Origin: Viola odorata
Taxonomy: Eukaryota; Streptophyta; Magnoliopsida; Malpighiales; Violaceae
Assembly (NCBI GenBank): GCA_963691705.1
Contig: OY829544.1
Coordinates: 40,755,917-40,819,916, forward strand
Direction: 5' to 3'
DNA length: 64,000 nt
Shown one piece after another: positions 1-10,785 of this stretch. The translations under genes were made by a program, and so were the position numbers. The notes under the pieces were generated by a model. It did no database searches and had not been told where the DNA came from. It was given only the letters and a program-made list of their open reading frames with translations. The first letter of the stretch is position 1, and each line of letters begins with the position of its first letter.

Positions 1-231
1 TGTGACACTCTCACACAACGACTGCAGCGTCCGTCATTTCCTTTGACCACTAGGGTTATAAAAACCAACACTTATTTCTTTTTCTTACTTTTACCATCCT
101 GCTTTCTTCATACTCTCTCTAGCCATCTTGTTTTCTTTCCACCATTCAAGGCTCTCGAAGTGCTTTTTCCCTAAAGGTATTTCTTATTTTCTTCCATCGT
201 CTTCTTCGTCTTTACTTTTTTATTTTCTGCC
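1..231 (+). promoter_or_regulatory. putative promoter and 5' UTR of the antisense gene
   Basis: A TATA-like motif, TTATAAAAACC, lies at about 54-64, followed by a pyrimidine-rich CT/TTC leader up to the ATG at 232. This is the layout of a plant core promoter with a pyrimidine-rich 5' UTR, and it fits an internal promoter for the antisense ORF. Transcription is inferred. Confidence 0.4.
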
Positions 232-2536
232 ATGGCCAAGACTCGCCGCCCTGAGTCGAAGTCTGCCGATGAGAAAAAGATGGATATTACGGCTAGCAGT
301 ATCACCTTTGAAATCACTCTCAATGAGCATTTAGCCGCACATAATGCTGTTATCCCTGACGGTTATAAGGCCACCATTGCCCCTGAGTCGATACGCTTGA
401 ACAACGTTTTGACGGGCAAACGTAGGGTTCTGTATGTACAAATGTTCCGTTATGGTTTCCGGCTTCCCATCGACCCTTTCATAAAATAGTTGCTTGTTGC
501 CTGCGATTTGAATCCCTTTCAATTAGCCCCAAATGCATATTGCTGTGTTTATGCCTTTCTGGAACTTTGTAAATATAAGGGGATTACTTCTCCTTCTCTT
601 TTGTTGCTTAAGTCGATTTTTAAGCTGATGAAGTGTCGGGGTGTGATAACGATATCGCCCCATTATGACGATGACTCACTCAAGTCCTTTACTTGGAAAC
701 TCCTTCACATTGAGTCTTCCGTCGATGCTTGGAAAAAAGAGTTCTTTGTGATAAACCTTCCCTAAGCTCCTGGTTCCTGGTGGCGATCTGGGTTTAACCA
801 AGACGTCAAGGATAACGTCTGGGGCCGGTCGGAGAGCCTTCCTCCGCGTGAACAAGGCTGGCTAGACAAATTGCTTCAACTGGAAATCAGCGTTCACATC
901 CGTTATGTGGCGTGCGGAGCTGATATCAAGGACTGCGTTAGACGTGAGTGCCATGTCGCTTCCTTCCTTACTACCGCTGATACTAATGCTAACGTTATTT
1001 TGCGATCATGCAGCGACGGATCCCAATTACAAGCCTGAAAACGTTAGGAGACGACTGAAAAGGTCCCAGGAGAGAGAAGAAAAAGAGAGGGCCGCCTCCA
1101 CGGGAGCTACTGATAACCCAACTATACTACCGGCTGCTTCCGTGAGCCTTGCTCAAGTATCCTCTTCCTCAGCTGATGAGGGAAATACCGACATCCCTTC
1201 AGGTATCCCCATCATGACTGTCGCTGCCTCTCCTGCTCAACCATCTTATTCTAAAGTCCCTAAGGCCCTTGCCAAAGGAAAAAAGAAGAAAAGAACGAGA
1301 AGTGTTGCCGCTCTCACTCCTTCTCCGGACGCGGCAGCCTCTTCTAAAGCGCCTCCTCTTAACACTGCTGTCGTGAGTGTACTTTTTGACTGCGATATGC
1401 TGTATATTGATGTCTGTCATTGTTTTTCTTGTTTCTCTTATCTGCATTTTATACTGGGTTCTTTGCAGGATACTGTTGTTGTTTCCACATCTCCCATAGG
1501 TGATATGGATATGGGTTATGTGCTGGGTGGTTCCAAGAAAAGATCTCGGCCGGAGGGTGAGGGTGGAAGCTTATCCTCAACTATCGCTGCCACGGAAGTC
1601 CAATCTGACAGCGTCTTCGTGTCTACGGGCATTCCCCAGAATCACCCTTTTGAGTTTCTGGTGAACATGGGTACGACGGAGTCCTTTGGGGCTTCGCCCA
1701 ATTCTTTTGGTGGACCCGTTCACTCATATGGTCCTAACTTGGACTACCAAGAAGGTTTACAGGACTTTTCGGGCTACCATCCTCACGGTTCCTATGTCGT
1801 CCAAGGGGGCCCTTCTACACAGGTTCGCCCTCCTGTTCCTTTGACATTTGTCCCCTCAAGTGTTCCTTTGTCGCAACGCTCTGGTGAGGGGGCCGCCGCC
1901 TTCGACTTTGCTACGGATCTAGGCTCATCGAGTGAGCCCGGCACTGTGACTCACCAAGTGGGCTTATATGATTTTCGTAATACAGGCTTAGCGGCTATCG
2001 GAGGCGATGGCTCGGACGAGGTTTCTGCTTTCTTGGCGGCCCAGATATTATCGTCTGCTGCCGAACGGGAAGCTTTCCTCTCTAAGGTTGATGATGACAA
2101 AGCGAATTCGCTACGCTCTAGTCTCTTTACCAATTTCGTGAAATTTCATTACTGGACAGAGCACGTACAACGTCAGGCTGCCTCTCTTACTGCGTCCCTT
2201 TCTGAACTTTCTCAAGAGCGAAATGAGAAGAATAAGTTGCTGGAGGAACGCACTCAATTATTACTGGCCCAGCAGGAACTGAAAGGGCAAGCGTCGACCC
2301 TTGATGCTGCCCTGACAGCGGAAAGAGCCAAGAATGCCGTCCTGGAAGAAGAGAAGTCGTCCTTGATAAGGGAGAAAACTGCCTTGGAGGAGAAGAAGGC
2401 CGTTCTGGAAGAGGAGTCAGCCGATAAGAGTCTGTGGCATGTCGAGCGGACTGCCGCTATTTTGGTTGAATGCTTCGAGGAGGTCCATGGGGTTGACGCA
2501 TACAAAGGTGACGAGGTCACGAAGGCTTTCAAGTAG
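232..2536 (+). pseudogene. Tat-element antisense ORF, gypsy-type putative transposase domain
   Basis: The N-terminal part (232-765) shows the signature of the plant 'putative gypsy-type transposase' family: FGFRLPIDPF-like (RYGFRLPIDPF) then LNPFQLAPNAY. The frame carries two in-frame stops, TAG at 487-489 and TAA at 763-765, after which coding potential continues in the same frame. Two introns can be read: 944-1013 (GTGAGT...TGCAG, with a TACTAAT branch-point-like motif at 981-987) and 1373-1468 (GTGAGT...TTTGCAG, 96 bp, no stops, so the frame stays open through it). Splicing the first joins the N-terminal frame to the C-terminal frame. The C-terminal third (about 2190-2450) is a Glu/Lys/Leu-rich coiled coil. 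It lies antisense to pol of the same element. Function unknown; probably not expressed intact. Confidence 0.7.
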
Positions 2537-3184
2537 AAGTCTGCTGACCTCAACGAAGCGGGCTTTCACCGAGCTAAGGTAGAGGGTTGGAAACGAAGGA
2601 ACCCCGAGGGCTGACGCACCCCAAAAATTTCGCCGCCTTTTCCGTAGTCATTAGGAATTGCCAAGCTTTTTGTTTTCTGCTTCCGCAGCATTATTGTTTT
2701 GACCCTTAGAATTCGTGGCCTTTCAAAGGCACTTTCATGTATTTAAACAGTTTATGTCTTTACTGCTGCCTTTCCTTTTCTTTAATTTTCACCTTTTGAA
2801 ATTCCCTCGGTGCTGTTATCGCCCTGATAACATAGTGCATTTACTCTTTCGAGTAGGCTCCTAGCGTTTTGTCAACAGAAATCGTTGTAGTCAGTATCGG
2901 GTTGGCTTTCCCGATGAGCCTCATAATATCGCCACTTGTGTGATCGTCAATCTTTTCGCTGCTCGAAAAGTATTCTGCACATTCTTAATTGTAAATCATT
3001 AGTAACATAACATGTCATAGGAGACAGTAATTACCCGTAGGAGCCTTTCTGCTGCCATCATAGGGCGTTAGCATGGAAACCGCTCAAATCGCTTTATCAG
3101 CTCTATACTTCACCGGGGATTACGCATCTGGTTACTAGCTGGAATTTTGCGATTCTTCACGTTTCCATCTTTCCACGATCGTCC
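2537..3184. other. non-coding spacer between antisense ORF and tandem repeats
   Basis: No ORF with recognisable similarity. It follows the stop of the antisense gene and is T-rich at 2640-2830, as a 3' UTR would be. Otherwise nothing was recognised. Confidence 0.4.
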
Positions 3185-3640
3185 TGGAAAGTGCCTCATC
3201 TTAGTGAGCCGTCGGATCGAGACAGGCCGTCACAAGGATAGGACTTTTCACTTTCAGGCATTGTCCTCGCGTCTAGAATCATGCTCTCACTTGATGAACC
3301 GGCTACACTAGTCTGGTCACTAAGATAGGGCTTTTCGTTTCTAGAACGGAGTTATATTTCCTTGGGGTGTGCCTTGTCTTGGTGGGCAGTCTCCACGAGA
3401 ACAGTCAGTACAAGAAAAGGACTTTTCACTCCCAAGGATACCGGGTAGTGCCCTCACTTAGTGAGCCATCTGATCAGGACCGGTTATCACAAGGGTAGGA
3501 CTTTTCACTCCCGGGAGCATTAGGGATCTTTCAATCCCCATGCTAATTCAAGGCGTGCTGGGTCGTGCCCTCACTTAGTGAGCCGTCTGATCAGGACCGA
3601 CCATCATAAGGATAGGACTTTTCACTCCCAGGATCCCCCT
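3185..3640. repeat. degenerate tandem repeats, about five units
   Basis: Successive units of roughly 70-115 bp share the cores 'cctcacttagtgagccgtc', 'gatcaggaccg' and 'aggacttttcactcccag'. Units begin near 3187, 3260, 3361, 3445 and 3562. The last two are the most alike; the first three are diverged. Tandem repeats in this untranslated region are common in Tat-lineage elements. Confidence 0.75.
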
Positions 3641-3739
3641 TTTTTATCTGCACAAAAGCAACCACAAACACCCAAGAAAGCTCTCTCTCCGAGCGTTAGC
3701 TAAGGTTAGGGTTGACATTAGCCAAAGGTGCAGATAAAA

Positions 3740-4880
3740 TCAAGCTCTAGGATAATATAATTTCAAACGAGCGATGTTCCAAGAGTTGGATAAGGGAGTA
3801 CCATCGAGTGTCTCCAGATGATAGGCTCCTTTTTCGATAACGCGGGCAACGCGATACGATCCCTCCCAGTTTGAACTGAGTTTTCCCACGCGTTGGCCAA
3901 CCGCTCGCTTGTCTATAAGCACCAGGTCGCCTGTCTTTAGCAACCGTTCTTTGACGCGCCTGTTATGATAGCGGGCCATCTTTCGCTTGTAATGTTGCAT
4001 TTTCAGGAGGGTTTCTTCTCAGACCTCTAGTAACGCGTCAAGGTTAGCCCGTAACCTTTCCTCATTCAGCTCCTCCCGAAAGTGAGCCACTCGCAAACTC
4101 ATAGTCCCGATTTCTACCGGCGTAACAACCTCGGTTCCGAAGGCCAATGCGAAAGGTGTTTCTTCAGTACTGGTTTTTACTGTCATGCGGTATGCCCATA
4201 TCACGTAAGGAAGCTCGTCGGCCCACTTCTTTTTAGATCCCTCTAGGTTTTTCTTAATACAGCTGAGGATGCTCCGGTTGGTCACTTCCGCCTGTCCATT
4301 CGTTTGCGGGTGAGCCACGGAAGAGTATCGCTGCTCAATCCTGAATTCTGAGCATTGGTCTTTGAACAATTGACTGGTGAACTGTGTTCTATTATCGCTG
4401 ACTAGGATACGGGGTACGCCGAACCTCATAATAACTTGGTGTTCGAAGAAACGCCAAGTTTTCTCTGCCGTGATATTGGCGAACGCTTCAGCTTCCGCCC
4501 ACTATGTAAAGTAGTCCACTGCCACTATTACAAATTTCAGTTGGGACCTTGCCTTTGGAAATGGGACCAAGATATCGATCCCCCATTTAGCAAAAGGACA
4601 AGGAGCGATAATCTCAGATATTTCGGTGGCAGGACGTTGAGGAATTTTGGAGAACTCCTGACACTTCGAGCAAGTTCGCAAGTAGTTGTGGCAATCTCTC
4701 CGGATGGTGGGCCAGTAGAATCCAGATCTGAAAACTTGTGCAGCCAAGGTGCCGCCCGACACGTGCATACCGCACACTCCCTCGTGGATTTCGTACAAGG
4801 TGTGTAGACCTTCTTGCTCCGTTATACATTTGGCGGCTGGGTGAGAAAAACACCTCCGAACCAAGTCCCCGTCATAGTAC
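3740..4880 (-). pseudogene. integrase of the Tat-type element (broken)
   Basis: Pieces in one frame cover the integrase. The first (4502-4864) holds an HHCC zinc-binding region (HEGVCGMH ... CSKCQEF) and the first catalytic Asp (WGIDIL). The second (4019-4429) has the second catalytic region VSDNRTQF, where gypsy integrases usually have DNGTQF, and the AHPQTNGQAEVTNRSIL block with the catalytic Glu region. The third (3740-4000) is the C-terminal GDLVL...NWEGSYRV domain, ending in the usual LKLYYP. In-frame stops separate the pieces, so no intact enzyme can be made. Confidence 0.85.
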
Positions 4881-6455
4881 GTACAGCGAGCTGCCTATTT
4901 CAACACCCTTTTCTTTTCAGCGATATCCACAGGTAGTTCTTCGTATTTCAGGTATTTGATTACGGGAACCCGCCAGTCATCCTCGAGTTCTTCCACACAC
5001 AGAGACGCTTGCTCTTCCATGAAAGAAGGTACGGATAACTCACGGTAATACACCCCTTCGGGTATGGACGCTTCCGGGTTTGCTGCCAGCTTAGTGAGAC
5101 TGTCGGCTTCAGCGTTGTCCTCTCGAGGAATGTGCTCAAAGCTGACTTGCATGCCTTCTTTCTTTATTTCCAACAACTCTCACATTACCTTGGTGAGGTA
5201 CTGGACCATGATGGGCTCCCGAGCCTGAGAGCGCCCTAAGACCTGGTCGATTACTAGTTTGGAGTCACCATAAATTTTTAGACGCAGGTCTCCTGTTCTT
5301 CTGGTATCGTGCCTTCCTTTGGAATAAAGGCTTCTCCCTATCCTGAGTCCGGCTAGTAACGCCTCGTATTCTGCCGCATTATTGGATAATGGCTGTAGGA
5401 TTCAGATGGCGTATTGTATTCGCATATCGTGCGACCCATTTATGAAGATTCCTGCTCCAGCCAATTCTTGGTTTTTAGCTCCATCTACATGGACGATCTA
5501 GAGGTCCGTATAGGTTTCCGGGAACGGGAGATCCACGTCGCCCCATTCCTCTTCGGGTACGTCTGTTAACGGATCTTCTGTAAAGGTGCATTCCGCTATA
5601 AAATCCGCTAGGATCTGAGCCTTCACAGATGGCCGAGACTGGTACCTCAGCCTGTATTACTCGAGTTCGAGGGCCCAGATTAACATTCTTCCTGAGGACT
5701 CAGGCTTTCGAAATATTCTCTTCAGAGGTTGGTCTGTAAGCACGATAACGGAGTAGGACTGGAAGTATCTGTCCATATTTCGGGTGGCCTGTATTAGTGC
5801 GAACGCTATTTTCTCGATTCGGGCGTATCGCAGCTCCGCATCCTTCAGAACGTGACTCACAAAATATACCAGGCGGTGCGCGTGGCTGTCGTCACGAACA
5901 AGGACGACACTAACCACTTCGTCAGCAGCGCCAAGGTATAGATATAAATTATCACCCGGTTCCGGCCTGGTCAGCAGTAGGTCAGATGACAGGTAATCTT
6001 TTAGGTTAATGAACGCCTCTTCATATTTCGGGGTCCACCCGAATGGTGCTTTCTTGCGAATGACTTTGAAAAAAGGGAGACACTTCTCGCCTTGTTTGGA
6101 AATGAACCGTCCTAGGGCGATAACGCGCCCTGTTAGCCTTTGTACTTCCTTGACAGTTCTTGGAGATATCATGTCTTGTATGGCTTTAATCTTTGAGGGA
6201 TTAGGCTGGATTCCTTTCCGGCTGACTACGTAGCCCAGGAATTTCCCCGTCTGAAATGCAAACATGCATTTTCGGGGGTTCAATTTCATGCGGTGCCTTT
6301 TCATTACATCAAAGACTTCCTTCAGGTCCCGCAAGTGATCCTGAAAGTTCGCGCTCTTTACCAAAATATCGTCGACGTATGATTCCACATTTCTTCCTAT
6401 CTGTCCTTGGAATATCTTGTTTGCCATACGTTGGAACGTCGCTCCAGCGTTCTTT
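4881..6455 (-). pseudogene. reverse transcriptase C-terminal part, RNase H and connector (broken)
   Basis: The piece at 5657-6427 carries the RT active-site motif ESYVDDILVKS, the LNPRKCMFA and FLGYVVSRKGI blocks of the thumb, and the RNase-H-like GAADEVVSVVL...LVYFVSHVL region. Below 5656 the same frame continues past several stops with RNase H homology (VHVDGAKN..., NNAAEYEALLAGL) down to the 4895-5176 piece. Upstream the RT frame is lost by a one-base insertion near 6455, immediately after the PFGLK motif. Confidence 0.85.
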
Positions 6456-7427
6456 TAGCCCAAATGGCATCGCTGTATAACAGTAAGTGGCCTTAGGAGT
6501 GATGAAGGCAGTCTTTTCTTCATCTTCAACGGCCATGGGAATTTGGTGGTATCCGGAGTTAGCGTCAAGTGAGCTTAGATATGCGTACCCGACAGTCTGA
6601 TCGACTAGTTGGTCAATACGGGGAAGCAAGTAGCAATCCTTGGGGCAAGCATTGTTCAAATCGGTAAAGTCAATACACATGTACCAGTCTCCATTGGTCT
6701 TAGGAATAAGAACTGGATTGGCTAACCACGTAGGGTATTGAACTTCGCGGATGAACCCTGCATCAAAGAGTTTTATCACTTCTTTATAAACGGCTAAAGC
6801 CTTTTCCGTAGAAAACGCGCGTCGCTTTTGCTGGACCGGCCTGACGCTAGGGTCAGCATTGAGACGATGCTCGACTATTTGGCGCGATATACCCGACATG
6901 TCTGTGGGTTTCCATGCGAACTCTCCTTGACATTTGTTCAATAACCGGGCCAATTGAAGGTTTTCCTCTAGACTGAGCTTTTCGCTGACTAGGAAGCTCG
7001 CCTCTTCTATGCCTATCATTGGTACGGGCACCATTTTGTCCAGAGGTTGTGCGCACTTCTCATCACCCTGTTCGTATGGGTCCACCGTTATACATATATA
7101 CCCATCGCAACTCTTTTGAGTCATGAGCAGGTAACATTCCGCTGCCAGTTTTTGGTTGCCCTTTATCGATACCACTCCGTCCCAGGAGGGATATTTCATC
7201 TTCAGGTGCTTCTGAGATATCACCGCTCCAAAGCAGTTGAGAAAAGGTCGTCCAAGTATGACATTGTAGGGCAAGTTTAAGTCCACGACAAGGAATAACA
7301 GGTCCTCCGATCGCTTGGAGGTGTCTTCTCTGAAATACACGGGCAGTGTAGTTACTCCTGCGACAGGGATTGGGACCCCGTCCACTCCCATTATGGGTTT
7401 CTTGCAAGGTGTTAACTCGTTGCTGGG
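6456..7427 (-). pseudogene. protease C-terminal part and RT N-terminal part
   Basis: Following an in-frame TGA at 7428-7430, this frame has the protease C-terminal motif VILGRPFLN, a linker, and the RT palm region: RRAFSTEK, WLANPVLIPK, MCIDFTDLNNACPKDCY, LDANSGYHQI and CYTAMPFGLK. The reading frame then shifts. It follows gag-protease in the same frame, so before decay gag and pol were probably one polyprotein. Confidence 0.85.
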
Positions 7428-9671
7428 TCATTTCATGAGATTGTATGCCTCTAACGAGAAGAGGTTCACCGCACTCCCATTATCTATAAGAGTTCTTCTA
7501 ACTCCGTGTCTGGCAATGATGGGCGTAACCACCAATGCATCATTATATGGATAGACAATGCCTTTTTCGTCCTCTTCTAAGAAGGCTAATATCATGCGAT
7601 CCAGGACGCTTAGTGCTTCACCTTTCTTTATCGTGCCATCTCGTTTATGTTTTTCTCCTAACGCGGTCATTAGTGGCTCTGATTCGTCCATGTAAGGAGC
7701 CCCTCCCGCTATGATATTAATCATAGGGAAGTCCTCGTCGTCTACTGTGAAAGCTTCATCCCCTCTCCCTCCGGGAGTACTATCCTTCTGTGGGACACGA
7801 GGGGGTACCTGTCGGTCATCCACTATCCTTTTCGTGGGATTGTTTCGGGCGTCTTCTCTTACCTTGGCGGCGAATTCTCCCAAGTAACCTTCTTCCACCA
7901 AATGTTCTATTGCAGATTTTAGTTCTCTGCATACTTCTGTGGAATGCCCCCTGGCTTTGTGGAACTTGCAATAAGCATTTTCTCTTCTCCCTAGAAGCAC
8001 CCCAGGCTTCACAGGCGCAGGGTAACAGATGGGAAGGTTTTGCTGCTCCACTATCGCTAAAATCTCTACCCTTGGTAGATTAAGGGACGGGAAGTCAGGG
8101 TCGTATATCCGACCTTTTAAAGGATCTCCTTGACGCTGAGTAGGGGAACTGTCAGGCTTTCCCTTCGAAGTGCTACATTTCCGCCCACCGGAGGTTTTAG
8201 GAATACGATCTTTCCGTCGAGCATACTCGTCGGTGAGGCGGTCGTCAGGAATGGTAATCGCAGGAGCATTAGGAATCGGAGGTGCCTCAGGCGGCATGTT
8301 GTAAGTTCTCTCTCTGTTTTCCTCTTCTTCCATTTTAGCATAATTATGGGCTTTAAGTCTTAATGCATCTAAAGTCACCGGAGGGTCTACCATCAGTGCA
8401 TCCTTTAATTTATTATAACGGCAGTTCCTTTTCAAGGCTTCTATGGCAAAATCAATGGTAACGCCCGACGTCAGTGACATTTCCAAGTCGAATCGGCTGA
8501 GAAATTCCTTTAGAGTTTCTTGGGGCATTCGACGTATGTCAAATAATGCGGCAACGGATTTTCTGATTGGAATCGCTGTACTAAATCTGCTTCGGAACTT
8601 AGATTCCAATTGTGAGAAGTTGCTAATAGATCCGCCAGGGAGGCCCTCGAACCAGAGACACGCAACTCCTGATAATGTCATAACGAATATTTGGCACAAC
8701 GATGCATCACTGTGAGTCTGAAATTGAACAAAATCCTTCACCTTATTGACGTGGGAAATGGGATCTCTGGTTCCGTCATAAGTTTCAGTGGGAAGCTTCA
8801 CATGCCGACTGACCTTATGGCATCTTATACGACGGCTAAAAGGATGACCCGATGTGTCGTCAAGGATTTCACGCGCCTGGCGCGGGGGAGATATTTCCTC
8901 ATGACGCCGCTGGTTTCGCGGTTCCGGTTCAGTTGTAAGACGTCGCCTAGGAGACCGACTGCGGCTCCTAGGCGAACGAGTTCTACGTCTTCTGCTACTG
9001 GATCTCTCGCTGTACTCAGGAGATAAATCTCTATTCTCTCCTTCTCTTCGACCGTCCCATCGGTTCCTGACCCCCTCGAGGTGCTGATCCTCCTGAGGGA
9101 TGGGACCTTGAAGTACCTGCGGCACATAAGGTTCTACTCGTCCTTGAGCGAGCTGCACAAAATTGATCGGGGGATCTGTTGTAGGTAAAGTTAATTGGAG
9201 ATTTCCCTGTACTAACGGTGACAAGGGCCGCTCGGTGACAATAGACGGCATGAACATGACACGGAGAGGGACACTCAATCCAGAAATCTCAGGTGTGATT
9301 CTGGTGGCCATTTCAGTCAAATAGTCCAACCGAGAACGAAGGGCTGCTATTTCACTCGCAAAAGGGTGTTCTGTACTGTTTAACACAAATCCCCTTGGAG
9401 GAGGAGTAGAAAATCTAGATTCCACCATCTGGGATAACAAAACGGTCGTTTGCGAGGAGAGGGCTTCCCCTGCCGACCTGGTCAACAGACCCGGGGATTC
9501 TGAACTGATTTGTTGCGCTGTCATAGAAAGATCAGCAGTAGCAAAAGGGAATAACTGTCTACGAATCGAAAAAGAGAGACTAGAGGATGAGGGTCGCGTC
9601 GGCTCCGATTCAGAAGTCATGATCGCTCCGATCTCTAGGTAAAACAGAGCTTGGCTATTAAGGATGCTCAC
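7428..9671 (-). CDS. gag with N-terminal protease, Tat-type element
   Basis: A 747-residue open frame. The likely functional start is the internal ATG at about 9620 (MTSESEP), since the first residues lie close to the PBS. An Arg/Ser-rich stretch (RSSSRRRRTRSPRSRS, about residues 230-250) precedes the retrotransposon gag domain (YDGTRDPISHVNKVKDF ... CLWFEGLPGGSI ... FLSRFDLEM, about 300-440). A zinc-knuckle-like CKFHKARGHSTEVC follows near residue 560-575, and the protease active site LIDNGSAVNLFS lies near the end. The frame stops at a TGA (7428-7430) inside protease. Confidence 0.85.
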   Translation of the reverse strand: MSILNSQALFYLEIGAIMTSESEPTRPSSSSLSFSIRRQLFPFATADLSMTAQQISSESPGLLTRSAGEALSSQTTVLLSQMVESRFSTPPPRGFVLNSTEHPFASEIAALRSRLDYLTEMATRITPEISGLSVPLRVMFMPSIVTERPLSPLVQGNLQLTLPTTDPPINFVQLAQGRVEPYVPQVLQGPIPQEDQHLEGVRNRWDGRREGENRDLSPEYSERSSSRRRRTRSPRSRSRSPRRRLTTEPEPRNQRRHEEISPPRQAREILDDTSGHPFSRRIRCHKVSRHVKLPTETYDGTRDPISHVNKVKDFVQFQTHSDASLCQIFVMTLSGVACLWFEGLPGGSISNFSQLESKFRSRFSTAIPIRKSVAALFDIRRMPQETLKEFLSRFDLEMSLTSGVTIDFAIEALKRNCRYNKLKDALMVDPPVTLDALRLKAHNYAKMEEEENRERTYNMPPEAPPIPNAPAITIPDDRLTDEYARRKDRIPKTSGGRKCSTSKGKPDSSPTQRQGDPLKGRIYDPDFPSLNLPRVEILAIVEQQNLPICYPAPVKPGVLLGRRENAYCKFHKARGHSTEVCRELKSAIEHLVEEGYLGEFAAKVREDARNNPTKRIVDDRQVPPRVPQKDSTPGGRGDEAFTVDDEDFPMINIIAGGAPYMDESEPLMTALGEKHKRDGTIKKGEALSVLDRMILAFLEEDEKGIVYPYNDALVVTPIIARHGVRRTLIDNGSAVNLFSLEAYNLMK

Positions 9672-9685
9672 TTAATATACCAAGG

Positions 9686-9703
9686 CTCTCAATGAAAGCA
9701 CCA
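9686..9703 (-). other. primer binding site of the Tat-type element
   Basis: On the minus strand TGGTGCTTTCATTGAGAG begins three bases after the LTR end (...CTTATCA). It starts with TGG, complementary to the CCA end of a tRNA. I did not identify the tRNA with certainty. Confidence 0.55.
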
Positions 9704-9706
9704 ATT

Positions 9707-10270
9707 TGATAAGATTCAACCTTCGAGATGATCAGGATGATGACTACTGTTGGTCGGAGTTGCTGTAGTTGACGTCGGATCCACCTACAAAGCGCCGGAG
9801 GGGGGGCTCCGGCGTAGACACTCCGATGCTTAAGTCAGTAAGCGGTTAAAAAATAGCAGAGGTTCTAGTTGGTAATTTTCGTCCTACCTTTGTTTTAAAA
9901 ATCAAGGAGGTATTAATAGGCCGCTGGGGGCGATACCTGAGTAACGAGGGGGTATACAGAAAGATAGCACTTTGGACGACGTCACGAGCGATACCTGGGG
10001 GTGACGTCATGGGCGGTACCTCTGAGGAGGGTGCCGGGGGCGATACCCATGGTGATGTCGGGGGCGATAACTCCGCGGATCCCCCGGGATGGGACGATGC
10101 AGTGCACCCAGAGACGCGTGAGACCTCCCCCCCGCTGATGTCGACCATCCCGGAGAACACCTCATAATCCAGTGGTGATAGCTTAGATGTCTGATAAGGC
10201 TTACAGGATTCCGCCCTCGTTAAGGATCATAATTATTGCAATGTCCTTGGGATTGTCTCAATTGTTATCA
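9707..10270 (-). repeat. 5' LTR of the Tat-type element (boundary approximate)
   Basis: The inner end is fixed by the PBS: plus-strand TGATAAGATTC at 9707. The outer end is placed at ...TTGTTATCA (10270), giving 6-bp inverted termini TGATAA/TTATCA and a length of 564 bp. The second LTR lies outside the window, so the outer boundary and target duplication cannot be confirmed. The LTR holds short GC-rich repeats of 'gggggcgatacc' type at 9920-10070. Confidence 0.5.
10002..10009. promoter_or_regulatory. TGACGTCA palindrome inside the LTR
   Basis: A perfect TGACGTCA (CRE/TGA-bZIP type) lies in the LTR, with a second ACGTCA core about 25 bp away at 9978-9984 (GACGTCAC). Such sites can bind TGA-class bZIP factors in plants. 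A role in element transcription is inferred. Confidence 0.4.
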
Positions 10271-10616
10271 ATTGCGCTCACGGATTCGCCCTTACCAGGA
10301 GTTTATCCCACATCAGTTCACAAACAATCTTAATCACCAATCTTAGCTAAGATTCATTTCTGCATAAAATTATTTCTTTATTTAACTTTTGCCTCGTTCC
10401 TTTTTATTGCTTTGTTTATCTTAATTGCAGAAACAAAACCCCTCAACTTTAGTGACGAGGAAGTCGAGTCAAAACTACAATTTCTCGAAAGATCTCTGTG
10501 GACGATCCTCTTACCACGATCTACAAGATCCTTGTGGACGAGTGATAAGTTGTATTCCTACCCCTAAATTCGTATCTTTTATACAACTAAATTTGATGCC
10601 CTCGACACGCAATCAG
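10271..10616 (+). mobile_element. fragment of an Athila-like LTR end
   Basis: The stretch from about 10430 (AGAAACAAAACCCCTCAA, GTGACGAGGAAGTC, GACGATCCTCTTACCAC) to the terminal GCAATCA at 10610-10616 matches the last 170 bp of the LTR ending at 44459 and the one ending at 45996. No PBS or internal region follows; it abuts a minisatellite instead. It is a truncated LTR. Confidence 0.55.
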
Positions 10617-10785
10617 TGTCTGTGATTTTTTATAGTGTTTATGATTTAATAATCTGTTTGTGATTGATTCATAGTGTTTGTGATTTGTTCATAGTGTATG
10701 TGATTTGTTCATATAGTGTCTATGATCCGTTTATAGTGTTTGTGATTCAATCATATAGTATATGTGATGTGCTCAGAGTGTCCTG
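10617..10785. repeat. minisatellite fragment, 'TGTGATTYR' type
   Basis: Degenerate units of about 20-25 bp such as 'tgtgatttgttcatagtg'. The order of variants matches, base for base in long stretches, part of the array at 49250-49412, including the odd unit 'gatgtgctcagagt'. This points to copying of one array segment. Confidence 0.75.

Larger units (their letters stand above)
1..10270 (-). mobile_element. Ty3/gypsy retrotransposon, Tat-type, 5' portion
   Basis: Read on the minus strand, the order is LTR (9707-10270), PBS, gag, protease, RT, RNase H, integrase, degenerate tandem repeats, then a gene on the opposite strand (232-2536). Protease before RT before integrase is the Ty3/gypsy order. 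An extra antisense ORF between pol and the 3' LTR is known for plant Tat-lineage elements (Grande/Retand type). The 3' LTR is not visible and must lie left of position 1. The gag-pol frame holds several in-frame stops and one frameshift, so the copy is not autonomous. The lineage call rests on architecture and on the gypsy-type putative transposase domain, not on a phylogeny. Confidence 0.8.

Noticed and set aside
128..334. 68-residue plus-strand ORF overlapping the start of the antisense gene
   Set aside because: It overlaps the 232 frame and is composed of leader pyrimidine-rich sequence; no family resemblance.
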